Positions 1 through 11,345 of a stretch of DNA of 64,000 nucleotides are shown piece by piece. The notes beneath the pieces were generated by a model. It was not told the DNA's origin. It did not search any database and worked only from the letters and a program-made list of their open reading frames with translations. This DNA comes from an uncultured SAR86 cluster bacterium (GTDB lineage Bacteria > Pseudomonadota > Gammaproteobacteria > Magnimaribacterales > Magnimaribacteraceae): NCBI GenBank assembly GCA_902574355.1, contig CACGNN010000006.1, positions 23,873 to 87,872 on the forward strand, given 5' to 3'. Each line of letters opens with the position of its first letter. The first letter of the stretch is position 1. The translations under genes were made by a program, and so were the position numbers.

Positions 1-926
1 GAGAAGATTTCTCATTTTATTCTATTGATGCACGAGGTTTTCTTGGCAAAAATTTTTTTGCAAAGGTTAGTTCTATTTTTTATCTTTTTACGGCTCTAAT
101 CAGAAGTTTTTTCTTAATGAGTAGAATTAAACCTGACATTATCATTTCAACAGGAGGTTATCTTGCTCTTGCTCCTGGTTTGATCGGATCTCTTTTCTGT
201 CCCTTATTTATTCATGAGCAGAACAGTATCCCAGGACTAACTAATAGAATATTGCACAAAAGATCTAAAATTACCTTTGAAGCTTTTCCAGATACATTTA
301 ATAATCTAACAAATAAGGTAAAGTGCGTTGGGAATCCTATTCGTGATGATATAGTAAATATTTCTCCTATAAATAAATCTAATGAAGCAAAATTTAAGAT
401 TTTAATTCTTGGAGGAAGCCAAGGTTCAAAACAAATCAATGATATTTTGGTAAATATTTTATTGACTAAAAGGGTGCCTTCTCACTGGTCTTTTATTCAT
501 CAGGCTGGAAAGTTAACCTCAGAAGAATTAAACGATGCTTATACTGAATCTGGTAATGAATTTGTGATTAAGGAATTTTTAGAAAATATGGCCGAGGCCT
601 ATCACTTTTGCGATATAGTTATTTCTCGCTCTGGTGCAATGACTGTTAGCGAAATTTGCGCCGTTCAAAAACCTTCTATACTTTTACCTCTACCTTGGTC
701 TTCAGAAAATCATCAATACATCAATGCAGAATATCTAAAGAATATGGGTGCAGCTGAGATTATCGATTCTGATGTCTCCAATTCTATTCAATTGCTAAAG
801 CTATTAATTAATTTGGAAAGCGACCATAATAGATTAAATTCAATGGCACATTCTGCTTCTAAAGTTTTTCCTCAGTTTGCCTCCAGGAATATTTATAAAT
901 CAATTAATGAATCCCTCACAATATAA
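1..926 (+). CDS. murG: MurG, UDP-GlcNAc transferase (5' end outside window)
   Basis: MurG transfers GlcNAc from UDP-GlcNAc to lipid I at the inner face of the cytoplasmic membrane, making lipid II. The reading frame is open from the first complete codon at position 3, well upstream of the first in-frame ATG at 117, so the N-terminus lies outside the window and 117 is an internal Met. Visible family features are the glycine-rich STGGY and PDIIIS segment, HEQNSIPG, the C-domain start ILGGSQGS, and the donor-site region RSGAMTVSE followed by LPLPWSSENHQ. The 3' end overlaps murC by 20 nt, as in a translationally coupled wall-synthesis operon. Confidence 0.95.
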   Translation, partial: EDFSFYSIDARGFLGKNFFAKVSSIFYLFTALIRSFFLMSRIKPDIIISTGGYLALAPGLIGSLFCPLFIHEQNSIPGLTNRILHKRSKITFEAFPDTFNNLTNKVKCVGNPIRDDIVNISPINKSNEAKFKILILGGSQGSKQINDILVNILLTKRVPSHWSFIHQAGKLTSEELNDAYTESGNEFVIKEFLENMAEAYHFCDIVISRSGAMTVSEICAVQKPSILLPLPWSSENHQYINAEYLKNMGAAEIIDSDVSNSIQLLKLLINLESDHNRLNSMAHSASKVFPQFASRNIYKSINESLTI

Positions 927-2295
927 ACTTAACAATATCTATTTCATAGGTATTGGTGGCAGCGGTATGAGCGGCATAGCAGAAGTACTAAATAATCTTG
1001 GTTACAAGGTATCGGGCTCAGACAGTGCCTCTTCATCAAATACTGACAGGCTTGAGAAGTTAGGCATAAGTATTAACTATGATCATAATCCAAATAACCT
1101 AGAAGATGTTGAAATGGTTGTTATATCAAGCGCTATATCTGATGATAATCCTGAATTAGTCTCTGCCAGGAAACAGTTAATTCCAGTTTTAGCAAGGGCA
1201 GAAATGTTATCAAGCTTGATGAACAATAAAAGAGGTATTGCTATAGCCGGTACTCATGGCAAGACAACCACTACAAGTTTGGTAGCGTCTATAATGACTA
1301 ACGCTAATCTTGATCCAACTTTTATTAACGGTGGAATAATCAATAGTTTCAACTCTAATGCACAGTTAGGAGAGGGAGATTACTTAATTGCTGAAGCAGA
1401 TGAAAGCGATAAGTCTTTTTTGCTCTTACAGCCGTCTGTGTCCATAGTTACGAATATAGAGCCAGACCACTTGATTAATTATGATGGTAGTTTTGATAAT
1501 CTAAAAAAAGCTTTCTTGGAATTTATAAAAAGACTGCCGTTTAATGGAGTATCCATTGTTTGTGGTGACGACACTGTTGTGAAAGAGTTGAAGATCAACT
1601 TCCAAAGACCTTATATCAGTTATGGTTTTGAGCCTTCAAATGATTATGTGTTATCAAACTACAGCACAGATGGAAGAAACTCTTACTTTAAATTAACCTC
1701 AGATACCAATTCAATTAACTTTAAGCTCAATATGCTTGGGAAACATAATGTTCTTAATGCAGCTGCAGCGATTGTATTATGTCTACAAGAGGGAATAGAA
1801 GTTCAAGTCATTCAGGATTCTCTGTCTAACTTCATGGGCATAGATAGACGAATGCAAATTTTAGGGGAGAAGAAAATTGGAACTAGTACCTGCCTTTTCA
1901 TCGATGATTATGGACATCATCCAACTGAAATTAAAAAAACGATTCAGGCAATAAGAGCTTCTTATCCTCACTTTGAGCTGAAAATGGTTTTTCAACCCCA
2001 TAGATTTACAAGAACTAAAGATTTATATAAAGAATTTATTGAAGTTTTAAGCCATGTGGATGAGTTATTTCTTTTGGATATTTATTCTGCGGGAGAAAAT
2101 CCAATAGAAGGTATCAATAGCTCAAACATACAAAGTTCATTGATTAGATCAGGTTTTGATAATGTAAAGTTATTGAATAGTAAAGAAGTAACCGAAGAAA
2201 TTGATAAAGATTTAACTAAAGATACTATCTTTGTTTTCCAGGGTGCGGGTGACATATCCTCCATTAGCCAAAGTATGGTTGAGGAATTTAAATAA
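907..2295 (+). CDS. murC: MurC, UDP-N-acetylmuramate--L-alanine ligase
   Basis: MurC adds L-Ala to UDP-MurNAc, the first step of stem-peptide synthesis, in the cytoplasm. The N-terminal Rossmann motif GIGGSGMSG is near residue 16, the ATP P-loop GTHGKTTTTS is near residues 115-124, and the EADESD and NIEPDHL segments of Mur ligases follow. The C-terminal domain has DDYGHHPTEI and FQPHRFTRT. About 462 residues is normal for the family. I start at ATG 907 (MNPSQYKL) because the conserved fold begins just after it; an upstream start at 877 would add only residues that overlap murG. Ddl follows after 1 nt. The usual murB between murC and ddl is absent. Confidence 0.95.
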   Translation: MNPSQYKLNNIYFIGIGGSGMSGIAEVLNNLGYKVSGSDSASSSNTDRLEKLGISINYDHNPNNLEDVEMVVISSAISDDNPELVSARKQLIPVLARAEMLSSLMNNKRGIAIAGTHGKTTTTSLVASIMTNANLDPTFINGGIINSFNSNAQLGEGDYLIAEADESDKSFLLLQPSVSIVTNIEPDHLINYDGSFDNLKKAFLEFIKRLPFNGVSIVCGDDTVVKELKINFQRPYISYGFEPSNDYVLSNYSTDGRNSYFKLTSDTNSINFKLNMLGKHNVLNAAAAIVLCLQEGIEVQVIQDSLSNFMGIDRRMQILGEKKIGTSTCLFIDDYGHHPTEIKKTIQAIRASYPHFELKMVFQPHRFTRTKDLYKEFIEVLSHVDELFLLDIYSAGENPIEGINSSNIQSSLIRSGFDNVKLLNSKEVTEEIDKDLTKDTIFVFQGAGDISSISQSMVEEFK

Positions 2296-2296
2296 A

Positions 2297-3250
2297 ATGG
2301 AACCTATTGAAATTCTTCAAGAACAAAAAATTTTATTATTGTACGGAGGATGGTCGGCTGAAAGAGATATATCAATTAATTCTGGAAAAGCAGTGGCAGG
2401 AGCTTTAATTAGAAATGACATAAATTTTACAGAGTATGATTTAACTTCTGAAAAACAGGCTAAACTTTTATCTACTGATTACGACCTTGCTTTTATAGCC
2501 TTGCATGGAAGAGGGGGGGAAGATGGCTTCATCCAAGAGATTCTTGAATCTAAGAATATTAAATACACAGGTAGCGATACCATTTCTTGTAAAACTTCTT
2601 TAAATAAGATTGAGTCAAAGAAAATTTGGAGAGATTTGTTATTACCTACCCCAGATTTTGTTGAAATTTTAAATGTTGGCAAACCTGAGATGAAATTAAC
2701 TCCGCATCTTTCAGGAGAAAATGATATTACTGCATTAGATAAGACTTATGTAGTTAAGCCTGCGAATGAAGGCTCTAGTTTTGGTATAACTATCGTAAGG
2801 CCGGAAAAGGGTACTTTAGAAAAAGCTATGCTAGATGCTTCTAAGTTTGACTCTTCAATCCTAGTAGAGGCATTTGTTGAAGGCAGAGAACTTACTGTCT
2901 CGATACTTGGAGACGATGTATTTCATCCAATTCATATCAAGCCGTCTGGAGATTTTTATGATTTCGATTCTAAGTATAATAATAAAGGTACGGAATATAT
3001 AAAAGCTGACCTTTCAGTCGATAAACTGAATGAAATTAAAGAATATGCGTGGCACGCATTTTCTTCGCTTGGTTGTAGTAAGTGGGGTAGGGTTGATTTC
3101 ATTGAAGATAAGGAAGGTAATTTTCAGATAATAGAAGTTAATACTGTTCCTGGATTGACCGAAACAAGTCTTTTTCCTAAAGCTGCATCTTACGAAGGCA
3201 TAGACTTCGATGAATTAATTATTAAAGTCCTTCATTTGTCTTGCAAATGA
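2297..3250 (+). CDS. ddl: D-alanine--D-alanine ligase
   Basis: Ddl joins two D-Ala molecules using ATP, giving the dipeptide that MurF adds to the muropeptide. It shows the ATP-grasp layout: N-terminal GGWSAERDIS (family GGxSxExxVS), LHGRGGEDG, the ATP-binding PANEGSSFGI loop, and the C-terminal metal-binding IEVNTVPGLTETS. About 317 residues fits DdlB (306 in E. coli). ATG 2297 lies 1 nt after the murC stop, whereas the longer frame from 2231 would duplicate murC sequence. Instead of ftsQ-ftsA-ftsZ, ribosomal protein genes follow, so the dcw cluster ends here. Confidence 0.95.
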   Translation: MEPIEILQEQKILLLYGGWSAERDISINSGKAVAGALIRNDINFTEYDLTSEKQAKLLSTDYDLAFIALHGRGGEDGFIQEILESKNIKYTGSDTISCKTSLNKIESKKIWRDLLLPTPDFVEILNVGKPEMKLTPHLSGENDITALDKTYVVKPANEGSSFGITIVRPEKGTLEKAMLDASKFDSSILVEAFVEGRELTVSILGDDVFHPIHIKPSGDFYDFDSKYNNKGTEYIKADLSVDKLNEIKEYAWHAFSSLGCSKWGRVDFIEDKEGNFQIIEVNTVPGLTETSLFPKAASYEGIDFDELIIKVLHLSCK

Positions 3251-3323
3251 TATTACTTCTAAATAAAATGCTTCGTCCTTGTTCCACATATTGATATGGG
3301 AGCTATAAACCAAGAGGAAAATA

Positions 3324-3803
3324 ATGAGAAATTACGAAATAGTATTCCTAGTTCACCCTGATCAGTCTGATCAAACTTCTTCTATAATCTCCAAGCTTGA
3401 TAAGCTAATAAAAGACTCTGGTGGTCATGTTCATCGTTCTGAAAATATAGGAAATAGAAAACTAGCTTATCCCATTCAAGATCAATTTAAAGCAAGTTAC
3501 GGACTCTTAAATGTGGAATGCAACCAGGAAGCAATTGAAGACATAAAGAGTTCGTTTAAGTTTAATGATTCAATAATAAGAAATATCGTCTTAAGCACTA
3601 AGAAGGCTCATAGTGAACCATCTGCTCTACTTGCTCAAACAGAAGAGGATAATGAGAAAGATTCTTACCAGGAAGCAAGGGAAGCCGCAAATAAGGCAGT
3701 TGACCAAGAGGCACATGCAGCTTCGAATAAAACTGAAAAGCCAAAAGAAATGTCTCAAGAATTAGATGATTCATCAACTAAAGAAAGTAAAGAGGAAGCG
3801 TAA
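3324..3803 (+). CDS. rpsF: 30S ribosomal protein S6 with extended acidic tail
   Basis: S6 binds the central domain of 16S rRNA together with S18. The first ~95 residues are a normal S6 core ([17 protein letters not shown], then [11 protein letters not shown]). The remaining ~60 residues are a low-complexity tail rich in Glu, Lys, Ser and Ala, ending in EESKEEA-like sequence. E. coli S6 is about 131-135 residues, so this copy at 159 has a longer tail. The family's C-terminus is a target of RimK glutamylation in E. coli; whether that happens here is unknown. A GAGG ribosome-binding site lies 7 nt before the ATG. It begins an rpsF-rpsR-rplI-dnaB string. Confidence 0.96.
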   Translation: MRNYEIVFLVHPDQSDQTSSIISKLDKLIKDSGGHVHRSENIGNRKLAYPIQDQFKASYGLLNVECNQEAIEDIKSSFKFNDSIIRNIVLSTKKAHSEPSALLAQTEEDNEKDSYQEAREAANKAVDQEAHAASNKTEKPKEMSQELDDSSTKESKEEA

Positions 3804-4066
3804 TGGCGAAGAAGCAAAAGAAAAATTTCAAACGAAAAAGTGATTTTGATAATAGACCTAAGTACTGTAAGTTTACTACCCTCGGCATCGAAGAAATAGA
3901 CTTTAAAGATATAAAACTTCTTAAAGAATACATTACCGAAACTGGCAAGATTATTCCTGCTAGAATGACCGGAACTTCTGCGAAGTATCAAAGACAACTT
4001 AACAAAGCTGTTAAAAGAGCAAGACATCTTGCTCTCATTCCCTATACAGATTCTCACTATAATTAA
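3803..4066 (+). CDS. rpsR: 30S ribosomal protein S18
   Basis: S18 pairs with S6 on the platform of the small subunit. At 87 residues it is slightly longer than the E. coli protein (75), through a basic N-terminus ([10 protein letters not shown]). The core [25 protein letters not shown] and [20 protein letters not shown] is unmistakable. Its ATG overlaps the rpsF stop (TAATG), implying coupled translation and equal dosage. Confidence 0.97.
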   Translation: MAKKQKKNFKRKSDFDNRPKYCKFTTLGIEEIDFKDIKLLKEYITETGKIIPARMTGTSAKYQRQLNKAVKRARHLALIPYTDSHYN

Positions 4067-4069
4067 GCC

Positions 4070-4525
4070 ATGGAAGTAATATTATTAGAAAAAGTATCTC
4101 AATTAGGAGATCCTGGTGATCTAGTAAATGTAAAAGCTGGTTATGGTAGAAATTTTCTTATACCTAATGGAAAAGCTGTAAGGGCGGATGAAGAGAATAA
4201 GGCAGAATACGAGAAGAGAAAAGAGGCACTGCTTAAAGCGGAGGCTGAAAGAAAGGATTTAGCTACGAACCTTGCATCAGGTATGGAATTATTAGTTATT
4301 GAAATAACTGCGGAAGTGTCTGAAGAAGGCACTTTATATGGTTCAGTCGGCACAAGAGAGATCGCAGATTCTCTTGTTGAGAAAGGCCACCAAGTTGAAA
4401 AAAGTTCTGTTAGATTGCCTGAAGGAGTCCTAAAAGAAGTTGGTGAGTATTCGATTGATGTCGAATTACATCCAGAAGTGATAGCACCAATCACGGTTAA
4501 AATAATTGCTAGTCAAGAAACTTAA
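4070..4525 (+). CDS. rplI: 50S ribosomal protein L9
   Basis: L9 binds domain V of 23S rRNA at the base of the L1 stalk and helps hold reading frame. The N-terminal rRNA-binding domain (MEVILLEKVSQLG, then GYGRNFLIP) is followed by the long connecting helix and the C-terminal domain (LYGSVGTREIAD, VRLPEGVLKEVG). The 151-residue length is standard. It follows rpsR after 3 nt and completes the ribosomal part of the operon. No priB lies between rpsF and rpsR, unlike E. coli. Confidence 0.97.
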   Translation: MEVILLEKVSQLGDPGDLVNVKAGYGRNFLIPNGKAVRADEENKAEYEKRKEALLKAEAERKDLATNLASGMELLVIEITAEVSEEGTLYGSVGTREIADSLVEKGHQVEKSSVRLPEGVLKEVGEYSIDVELHPEVIAPITVKIIASQET

Positions 4526-4564
4526 AAAGTAACTTGTCTTGGGCCTCTTCCAATGGGAGAATTG

Positions 4565-5992
4565 ATGTCTTTTCTAAAAAGAAATATGGCCTCAGAAAAT
4601 ATACCAAGTAGAGAATTACCTTACTCAACCGAAGCAGAAAAAGCTGTTCTCGGAGGCATCATGCTTAAGAATGAGACTTGGGATATTATTTCTGACTTAG
4701 TTAAAGAGGATGATTTTCATAAGGAAGAACATAAGCTAATTTATAGAACAATCAACAACCTTCAAGACGAAGGTAAACCTGTAGATGTAATAACAGTTCA
4801 AGAAGCTATTGAAGGTAATGGAGATCTCCCTAAGTTAATAAATTCGGGTGGCAAGGATTATCTTACGTTGTTAGCCAGAGAGACACCTAGCGTAGCAAAC
4901 ATTCAAAGCTACGCAGACATAATTAAGCAGAGATCAAATTTAAGACGTTTAATAATGGCTGCAGATAATATTTCAAAAATTGCAAAAGAATCTGATGCAT
5001 CTGGTAGTGATAGAATTATTGATGAGGCAGAGGAAAAGATATTAAGCTTAAGAGATGACTTAAATCGATCTGTTGGCCCTAAAGAAGTTAAAGAGCTCCT
5101 CGGGCAAGTTTATACAGATATACAAGAATCATCCGAAAGTGGTAATTCACTAGTAGGAGCTAGTACCGGCTTTACCGAAATAGATGAAGTAACTCTTGGC
5201 TTTCAAAAGTCTGACTTGATTATCATCGCAGGACGACCATCTATGGGTAAGACAGCATTTGCTTTTAACATCGCTGAGAATGTCGCCCGTCAAACTGATC
5301 AGACGGTTTTATTATTCAGTATGGAAATGTCTTCTGAGCAAGTTGTCAGAAGATTTATTTCAAGCATTTCAAATATCGATCTACAAAGGTTGATGAGAGG
5401 TCAACTCGAAGATCAAGATTGGGAGGGAATCGATAAGGCTCTCACAGTCTTGAGTCAGAAACATATTTTGCTAGATGATACTCCGGCATTATCTCCATCT
5501 GAAATAAGAGCTAGAGCAAGAAGGGTAAAGAGAGAGAATGACGATCTTGCTATGATTGTAATTGATTATCTACAACTTATGCAGATACCTGGAAGGGGAG
5601 ATAATAGGGTCGCTGAGATTAGTGAGATAAGCCGCTCTTTAAAGGCACTAGCTAAAGAATTGAATGTTCCAGTTATAGCTTTATCACAACTTAACAGAGC
5701 CGTGGAAACTAGACCAAATAAACGGCCAATTCTAGCCGATCTGAGAGACTCAGGTGCTATAGAGCAAGATGCTGATGTTATTGCATTTCTTTATAGACAC
5801 TCATACTACGATCCATCTGACTTAGAGAGTAAAGGCAAGGCTGAAGTAAATATAGCTAAACAGAGAAATGGCCCTACAAAGGCAGTTCAAGTAGCTTTCG
5901 TTGAAAATACAGCTACGTTTCAAAATTTAGCTAGGAGCGATAGATTTCCACCACAATACTATGATGAGAATGACGATCCTTTCCCTTCGTAA
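4565..5992 (+). CDS. dnaB: Replicative DNA helicase DnaB
   Basis: DnaB is the hexameric 5'-3' helicase that unwinds DNA at the replication fork and recruits primase. The N-terminal DnaB domain (AEKAVLGGIMLKNETWD) is followed by a linker helix and the RecA-like C-terminal domain. The latter has Walker A GRPSMGKTAFA, Walker B MIVIDYLQLM, and SQLNRAVETR / DLRDSGAIEQDADVI near the end. There is no intein. Start choice: ATG 4553 has no Shine-Dalgarno, but ATG 4565 has GGGAGA 4 nt upstream, so I prefer 4565; the difference is four residues. Confidence 0.95.
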   Translation: MSFLKRNMASENIPSRELPYSTEAEKAVLGGIMLKNETWDIISDLVKEDDFHKEEHKLIYRTINNLQDEGKPVDVITVQEAIEGNGDLPKLINSGGKDYLTLLARETPSVANIQSYADIIKQRSNLRRLIMAADNISKIAKESDASGSDRIIDEAEEKILSLRDDLNRSVGPKEVKELLGQVYTDIQESSESGNSLVGASTGFTEIDEVTLGFQKSDLIIIAGRPSMGKTAFAFNIAENVARQTDQTVLLFSMEMSSEQVVRRFISSISNIDLQRLMRGQLEDQDWEGIDKALTVLSQKHILLDDTPALSPSEIRARARRVKRENDDLAMIVIDYLQLMQIPGRGDNRVAEISEISRSLKALAKELNVPVIALSQLNRAVETRPNKRPILADLRDSGAIEQDADVIAFLYRHSYYDPSDLESKGKAEVNIAKQRNGPTKAVQVAFVENTATFQNLARSDRFPPQYYDENDDPFPS

Positions 5993-6009
5993 AATGACAG
6001 CATAAGTAT

Positions 6010-6041
6010 TTAAAGAGGATATTTAAAAATACCATCTTTAA
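6010..6041. repeat. Imperfect inverted repeat after dnaB
   Basis: Two 15-nt arms (6010-6024 and 6027-6041) are complementary at 13 of 15 positions with a 2-nt centre. The arms are A/T rich with a GG/CC pair. No T-tract follows, so it is a poor rho-independent terminator. It could mark the end of the ribosomal/dnaB transcript or be an operator for the next gene, whose TATAAT-like -10 (6049-6054) begins 8 nt downstream. Confidence 0.4.
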
Positions 6042-6092
6042 GTTAATGTATAATCTTTATGAGAATTAGCAAGATTAAAGTTTTTATTTGAT

Positions 6093-7169
6093 ATGAAAAT
6101 TAAATATACAGAAGAAACACCCAGAAAAATTAGAGATTACGAAGACATAGAACCAGTTCTAAGTTCTGAAGAAGTTGAAGATATTGCTGAGATATTTAAA
6201 ACACCTTTAACAGGAACCTACAATTGGGACTACACGGTACAAGATAATCGCATAGCTAAGCTTTATGAACTAGGAAAGAAGCTCAATTGGAATGTTTCTA
6301 TGGATATAGATTGGGACAGACCCATGGTTGTATCTGATGAAATACCACCTATGTTTTGGGATGAATATCCACCTTATAAAAAATTGAGTCAAGAAGAAAA
6401 GAGAGAATTCTTAAGACACAGAGGCGCTAGTCAATTTAGTCAATTTTTACATGGAGAACAGGGAGCACTTTTAGTCGCTTCGCAGTTAGTATCATGTGCG
6501 CCTACCTATCAAGCAAAACTTTACGCAGCTTCACAGGCGTTTGATGAGGCAAGGCATGTTGAAGCATTTACAAAGTATATTCAAAATAGATCTAAGCTCA
6601 TGTACCCTGTCGGGTCCGGCTTAAAGAGCCTGCTCGATAAGATCTTAACAGATGAGAGATGGGACCTTAAACTCATAGGAATGCAGATTATTATTGAAGG
6701 CTTGGCCTTAGCTGCTTTCAATACTGCCAAAGCAGTTACTCCTGATCCAGTATTGAAAGATATCCTGCATTTGATTATCAGGGACGAAGCTCGACATGTA
6801 ACTTTCGGTGTGAATTACCTTGAAGACTTTATCGAAAATCTTTCTGATAAAGAAAAAGAAGATAGAGCCATGTTCGCTTACGAAGCTTGTGTTATTAGTA
6901 AGGAAAGACTCTTTCCTACAGATGTTTTTAGAAAATTTGGCTGGGATGAAGACGAAGCTAGAGAATTTTCAAATAATGCAGGTTTTGCTTCTGAGTTTCA
7001 AAGGCTTTTATTCTCTAGAGTTGTACCTAACCTCTCAAGGATAGGCTTGCTCACAGACAAGGTAAGACCTCTATACGATAAACTAGGGGTACTTGAATTC
7101 GAAAGCCATGATCCTGATGGTGATATATCTTGGGCTGAGTTAGAGAAACCTCTCGATTTATCTGCCTAA
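6093..7169 (+). CDS. Ferritin-like diiron carboxylate protein, function unknown
   Basis: A 358-residue cytoplasmic protein with a ferritin-like four-helix diiron site. E122 (HGEQGA) and E152/H155 (DEARH) form the first half, and E202 (IEGLA) and E232/H235 (a second DEARH) the second. This E..ExxH..E..ExxH pattern occurs in R2 ribonucleotide reductase, AurF-type N-oxygenases and related oxidases. I do not recognise an R2 tyrosine or C-terminal R1-binding tail, so I would not call it NrdB. The neighbours (dnaB, pyrG) do not reveal a substrate. A TATAAT-like -10 lies at 6049-6054. In pseudomonads alr often follows dnaB; no alr is seen here. Confidence 0.75.
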   Translation: MKIKYTEETPRKIRDYEDIEPVLSSEEVEDIAEIFKTPLTGTYNWDYTVQDNRIAKLYELGKKLNWNVSMDIDWDRPMVVSDEIPPMFWDEYPPYKKLSQEEKREFLRHRGASQFSQFLHGEQGALLVASQLVSCAPTYQAKLYAASQAFDEARHVEAFTKYIQNRSKLMYPVGSGLKSLLDKILTDERWDLKLIGMQIIIEGLALAAFNTAKAVTPDPVLKDILHLIIRDEARHVTFGVNYLEDFIENLSDKEKEDRAMFAYEACVISKERLFPTDVFRKFGWDEDEAREFSNNAGFASEFQRLLFSRVVPNLSRIGLLTDKVRPLYDKLGVLEFESHDPDGDISWAELEKPLDLSA

Positions 7170-7263
7170 TATTATATTTCTATTGTTCCTCAGACAGGAT
7201 TTTGTTAACCTGTAATCCCATCGTTGTGAAGCAAATCAACATTAAGCTTCAAATGTGTCTTAG

Positions 7264-9728
<2,465 letters not shown>

Positions 9729-9737
9729 GGTCTTTCT

Positions 9738-11006
9738 ATGAAAATACAAAACATAGAAGGCTTTGAAGTTATAGACTCAAGAGGCAATCCAACAGTAGCA
9801 GCGAGAGTTAGCCTTGAAGGTTTCTCTGCTTTTGCGATGGTACCCTCTGGAGCTTCGACTGGTCAGCATGAAGCAAATGAGAAACGTGATAAAGATGCAA
9901 ACAGATATCAAGGCAAGGGTGTCTTAGGTGCGGTTAATGCAATCAATGCAGAGATATCCTCCTTACTAAAAGGTAAGGATATATTTGACCTGCTAGCTAA
10001 TGACAAACTGATGATAGATGCAGACGGAACTTCCAATAAAAGCAATCTTGGAGCTAATGCAATCTTGGCTGTTTCAATGGCGTCTGCAAAAGCCGCTTCG
10101 ATAGTAAATAACATTCCTCTTTATACTTTTTTAAATAATAAATATTCAGAATTCTGTAATACAGATATTTCACCTTCCCTTCCAATTCCCATGATGAACA
10201 TTCTTAACGGGGGAGCCCACGCAGATAATCCAATCGATTTTCAAGAATTTATGATTCAACCAAGAGGGTTCAATTCTTTTTCCGAAACGTTAAGAGCCGG
10301 AGTGGAGATTTTTCATACCCTAAAAAATATTCTCTCTTCAAAAGGTCTAAATACATCAGTTGGCGATGAAGGAGGTTTTGCTCCAAACATAAAATCACCT
10401 GAAGAGGCTCTTGATCTAATTATGATAGCAATAGAAAAGGCAGGATATGCTCCAGGTGAGCAAGTTGCGTTATGTCTGGATATAGCTGCAACTGAATTTT
10501 ATTGTGATTCAGTTTACAGCCTCGTAGGAATGAATAAAGATTTTAGCTCTGCTGACATGATAGGTTACATTAAAGACTTGTGTAAAAAATATCCTATAAG
10601 CTCAGTTGAAGATGGGCTTGATGAAGATGATTGGGACGGATGGACAAAACTTACAGAATTATTGGGTTCCCAAATTCAACTAGTCGGTGATGACTTGTTT
10701 GTTACTAATCCAGAAAGAATTAAGAAAGGCATTAAAAACAATTCTGCCAATTCAGTTTTAGTCAAGGTAAATCAGATTGGAACTCTTCTAGAAACTTTTG
10801 AATCCGTAAAAACTTCCTTGGATAATAATTTTACTACTGTTATTTCTCATAGATCTGGTGAAACTGAAGATACATTTATTGCAGATTTGGCTGTTGCAGT
10901 GGCTTCAGGTCAGATAAAGACAGGAGCACCCTCAAGATCAGATAGGGTAGCAAAATATAATAGACTATTGATGATAGAGTCGGATTCTAAGATATATATT
11001 CGATGA
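9738..11006 (+). CDS. eno: Enolase
   Basis: Enolase interconverts 2-phosphoglycerate and PEP in glycolysis/gluconeogenesis, and supplies PEP to the KdsA reaction encoded next to it. The N-terminal EVIDSRGNPTV, the VPSGASTG loop, NGGAHADN, SVGDEGGFAPN, the metal ligand region SVEDGLDEDDWDGW, the catalytic-lysine region LVKVNQIGTL and SHRSGETEDTFIADLAVA are all present. The 422-residue length is normal. Its stop overlaps the ftsB start (ATGA). Confidence 0.97.
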   Translation: MKIQNIEGFEVIDSRGNPTVAARVSLEGFSAFAMVPSGASTGQHEANEKRDKDANRYQGKGVLGAVNAINAEISSLLKGKDIFDLLANDKLMIDADGTSNKSNLGANAILAVSMASAKAASIVNNIPLYTFLNNKYSEFCNTDISPSLPIPMMNILNGGAHADNPIDFQEFMIQPRGFNSFSETLRAGVEIFHTLKNILSSKGLNTSVGDEGGFAPNIKSPEEALDLIMIAIEKAGYAPGEQVALCLDIAATEFYCDSVYSLVGMNKDFSSADMIGYIKDLCKKYPISSVEDGLDEDDWDGWTKLTELLGSQIQLVGDDLFVTNPERIKKGIKNNSANSVLVKVNQIGTLLETFESVKTSLDNNFTTVISHRSGETEDTFIADLAVAVASGQIKTGAPSRSDRVAKYNRLLMIESDSKIYIR

Positions 11007-11344
11007 TAAAAAAAGTAATTCTAATCATAAAGGCGCAACCTATTTTCTTTGCATCTTTTATCATATTAAGTTTTTTAATCGGACTAACTCAATATCAATT
11101 TTGGTTTGGGGATTTTAGTAGAAGCAGCCTACAAACTCTTAAAGAAGATATGGCTCTAGTCGAATCAGAGACTAATTTGATCAAGGAACAAAACCAAGAT
11201 TTGCTTAAAGAAAAACAAAAATTAAGCTCTGGAAAGGAAGCCCTAGAAGGAGCAGCTAGAATAGAGCTTGGAATGATAAAACAAGGTGAAAAGTTTTATG
11301 TTTTTAAAGAAGAGCCCTCTGTTGACTCATTAAAAGAAAATTAA
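11003..11344 (+). CDS. ftsB: Cell division protein FtsB
   Basis: A small bitopic membrane protein of the FtsQLB divisome complex. Residues ~13-33 form one hydrophobic transmembrane helix (FFASFIILSFLIGLTQYQFW). A periplasmic coiled coil rich in Leu/Lys/Glu follows (residues ~45-80), then the typical ARIELGMIKQGEKFYV end. The eno-ftsB-ispD order is the classic gammaproteobacterial context. The start overlaps the eno stop by 4 nt. Confidence 0.93.
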   Translation: MIKKVILIIKAQPIFFASFIILSFLIGLTQYQFWFGDFSRSSLQTLKEDMALVESETNLIKEQNQDLLKEKQKLSSGKEALEGAARIELGMIKQGEKFYVFKEEPSVDSLKEN

Positions 11345-11345
11345 A

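Noticed and set aside
212..439. Minus-strand open frame inside murG
   Set aside because: It lies wholly within a well-conserved gene, has no ribosome-binding site and no recognisable motif; a shadow frame. The same applies to other frames inside pyrG, aspS, sdhA, korA and similar genes.
117..926. ATG 117 as the start of a short 269-residue MurG
   Set aside because: The frame is open and MurG-like upstream to the window edge, so this Met is internal and the gene is cut by the window, not truncated in nature.
6820..7044. Overlapping +2 frame in the diiron gene as a nested gene or frameshift
   Set aside because: The diiron frame is continuous through the region with conserved residues; the nested frame is Lys/Leu rich composition only.
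6093..7169. NrdB (class Ia ribonucleotide reductase beta subunit) call for the diiron gene
   Set aside because: Diiron ligands fit the superfamily, but the R2 radical Tyr context and C-terminal R1-interaction peptide are not recognisable and no nrdA is adjacent.
7195..7214. Short inverted repeat (ACAGG...CCTGT) upstream of pyrG as a regulatory hairpin
   Set aside because: Only five base pairs with a ten-base loop; expected by chance. No pyrG attenuation features (initial C-run) are visible.
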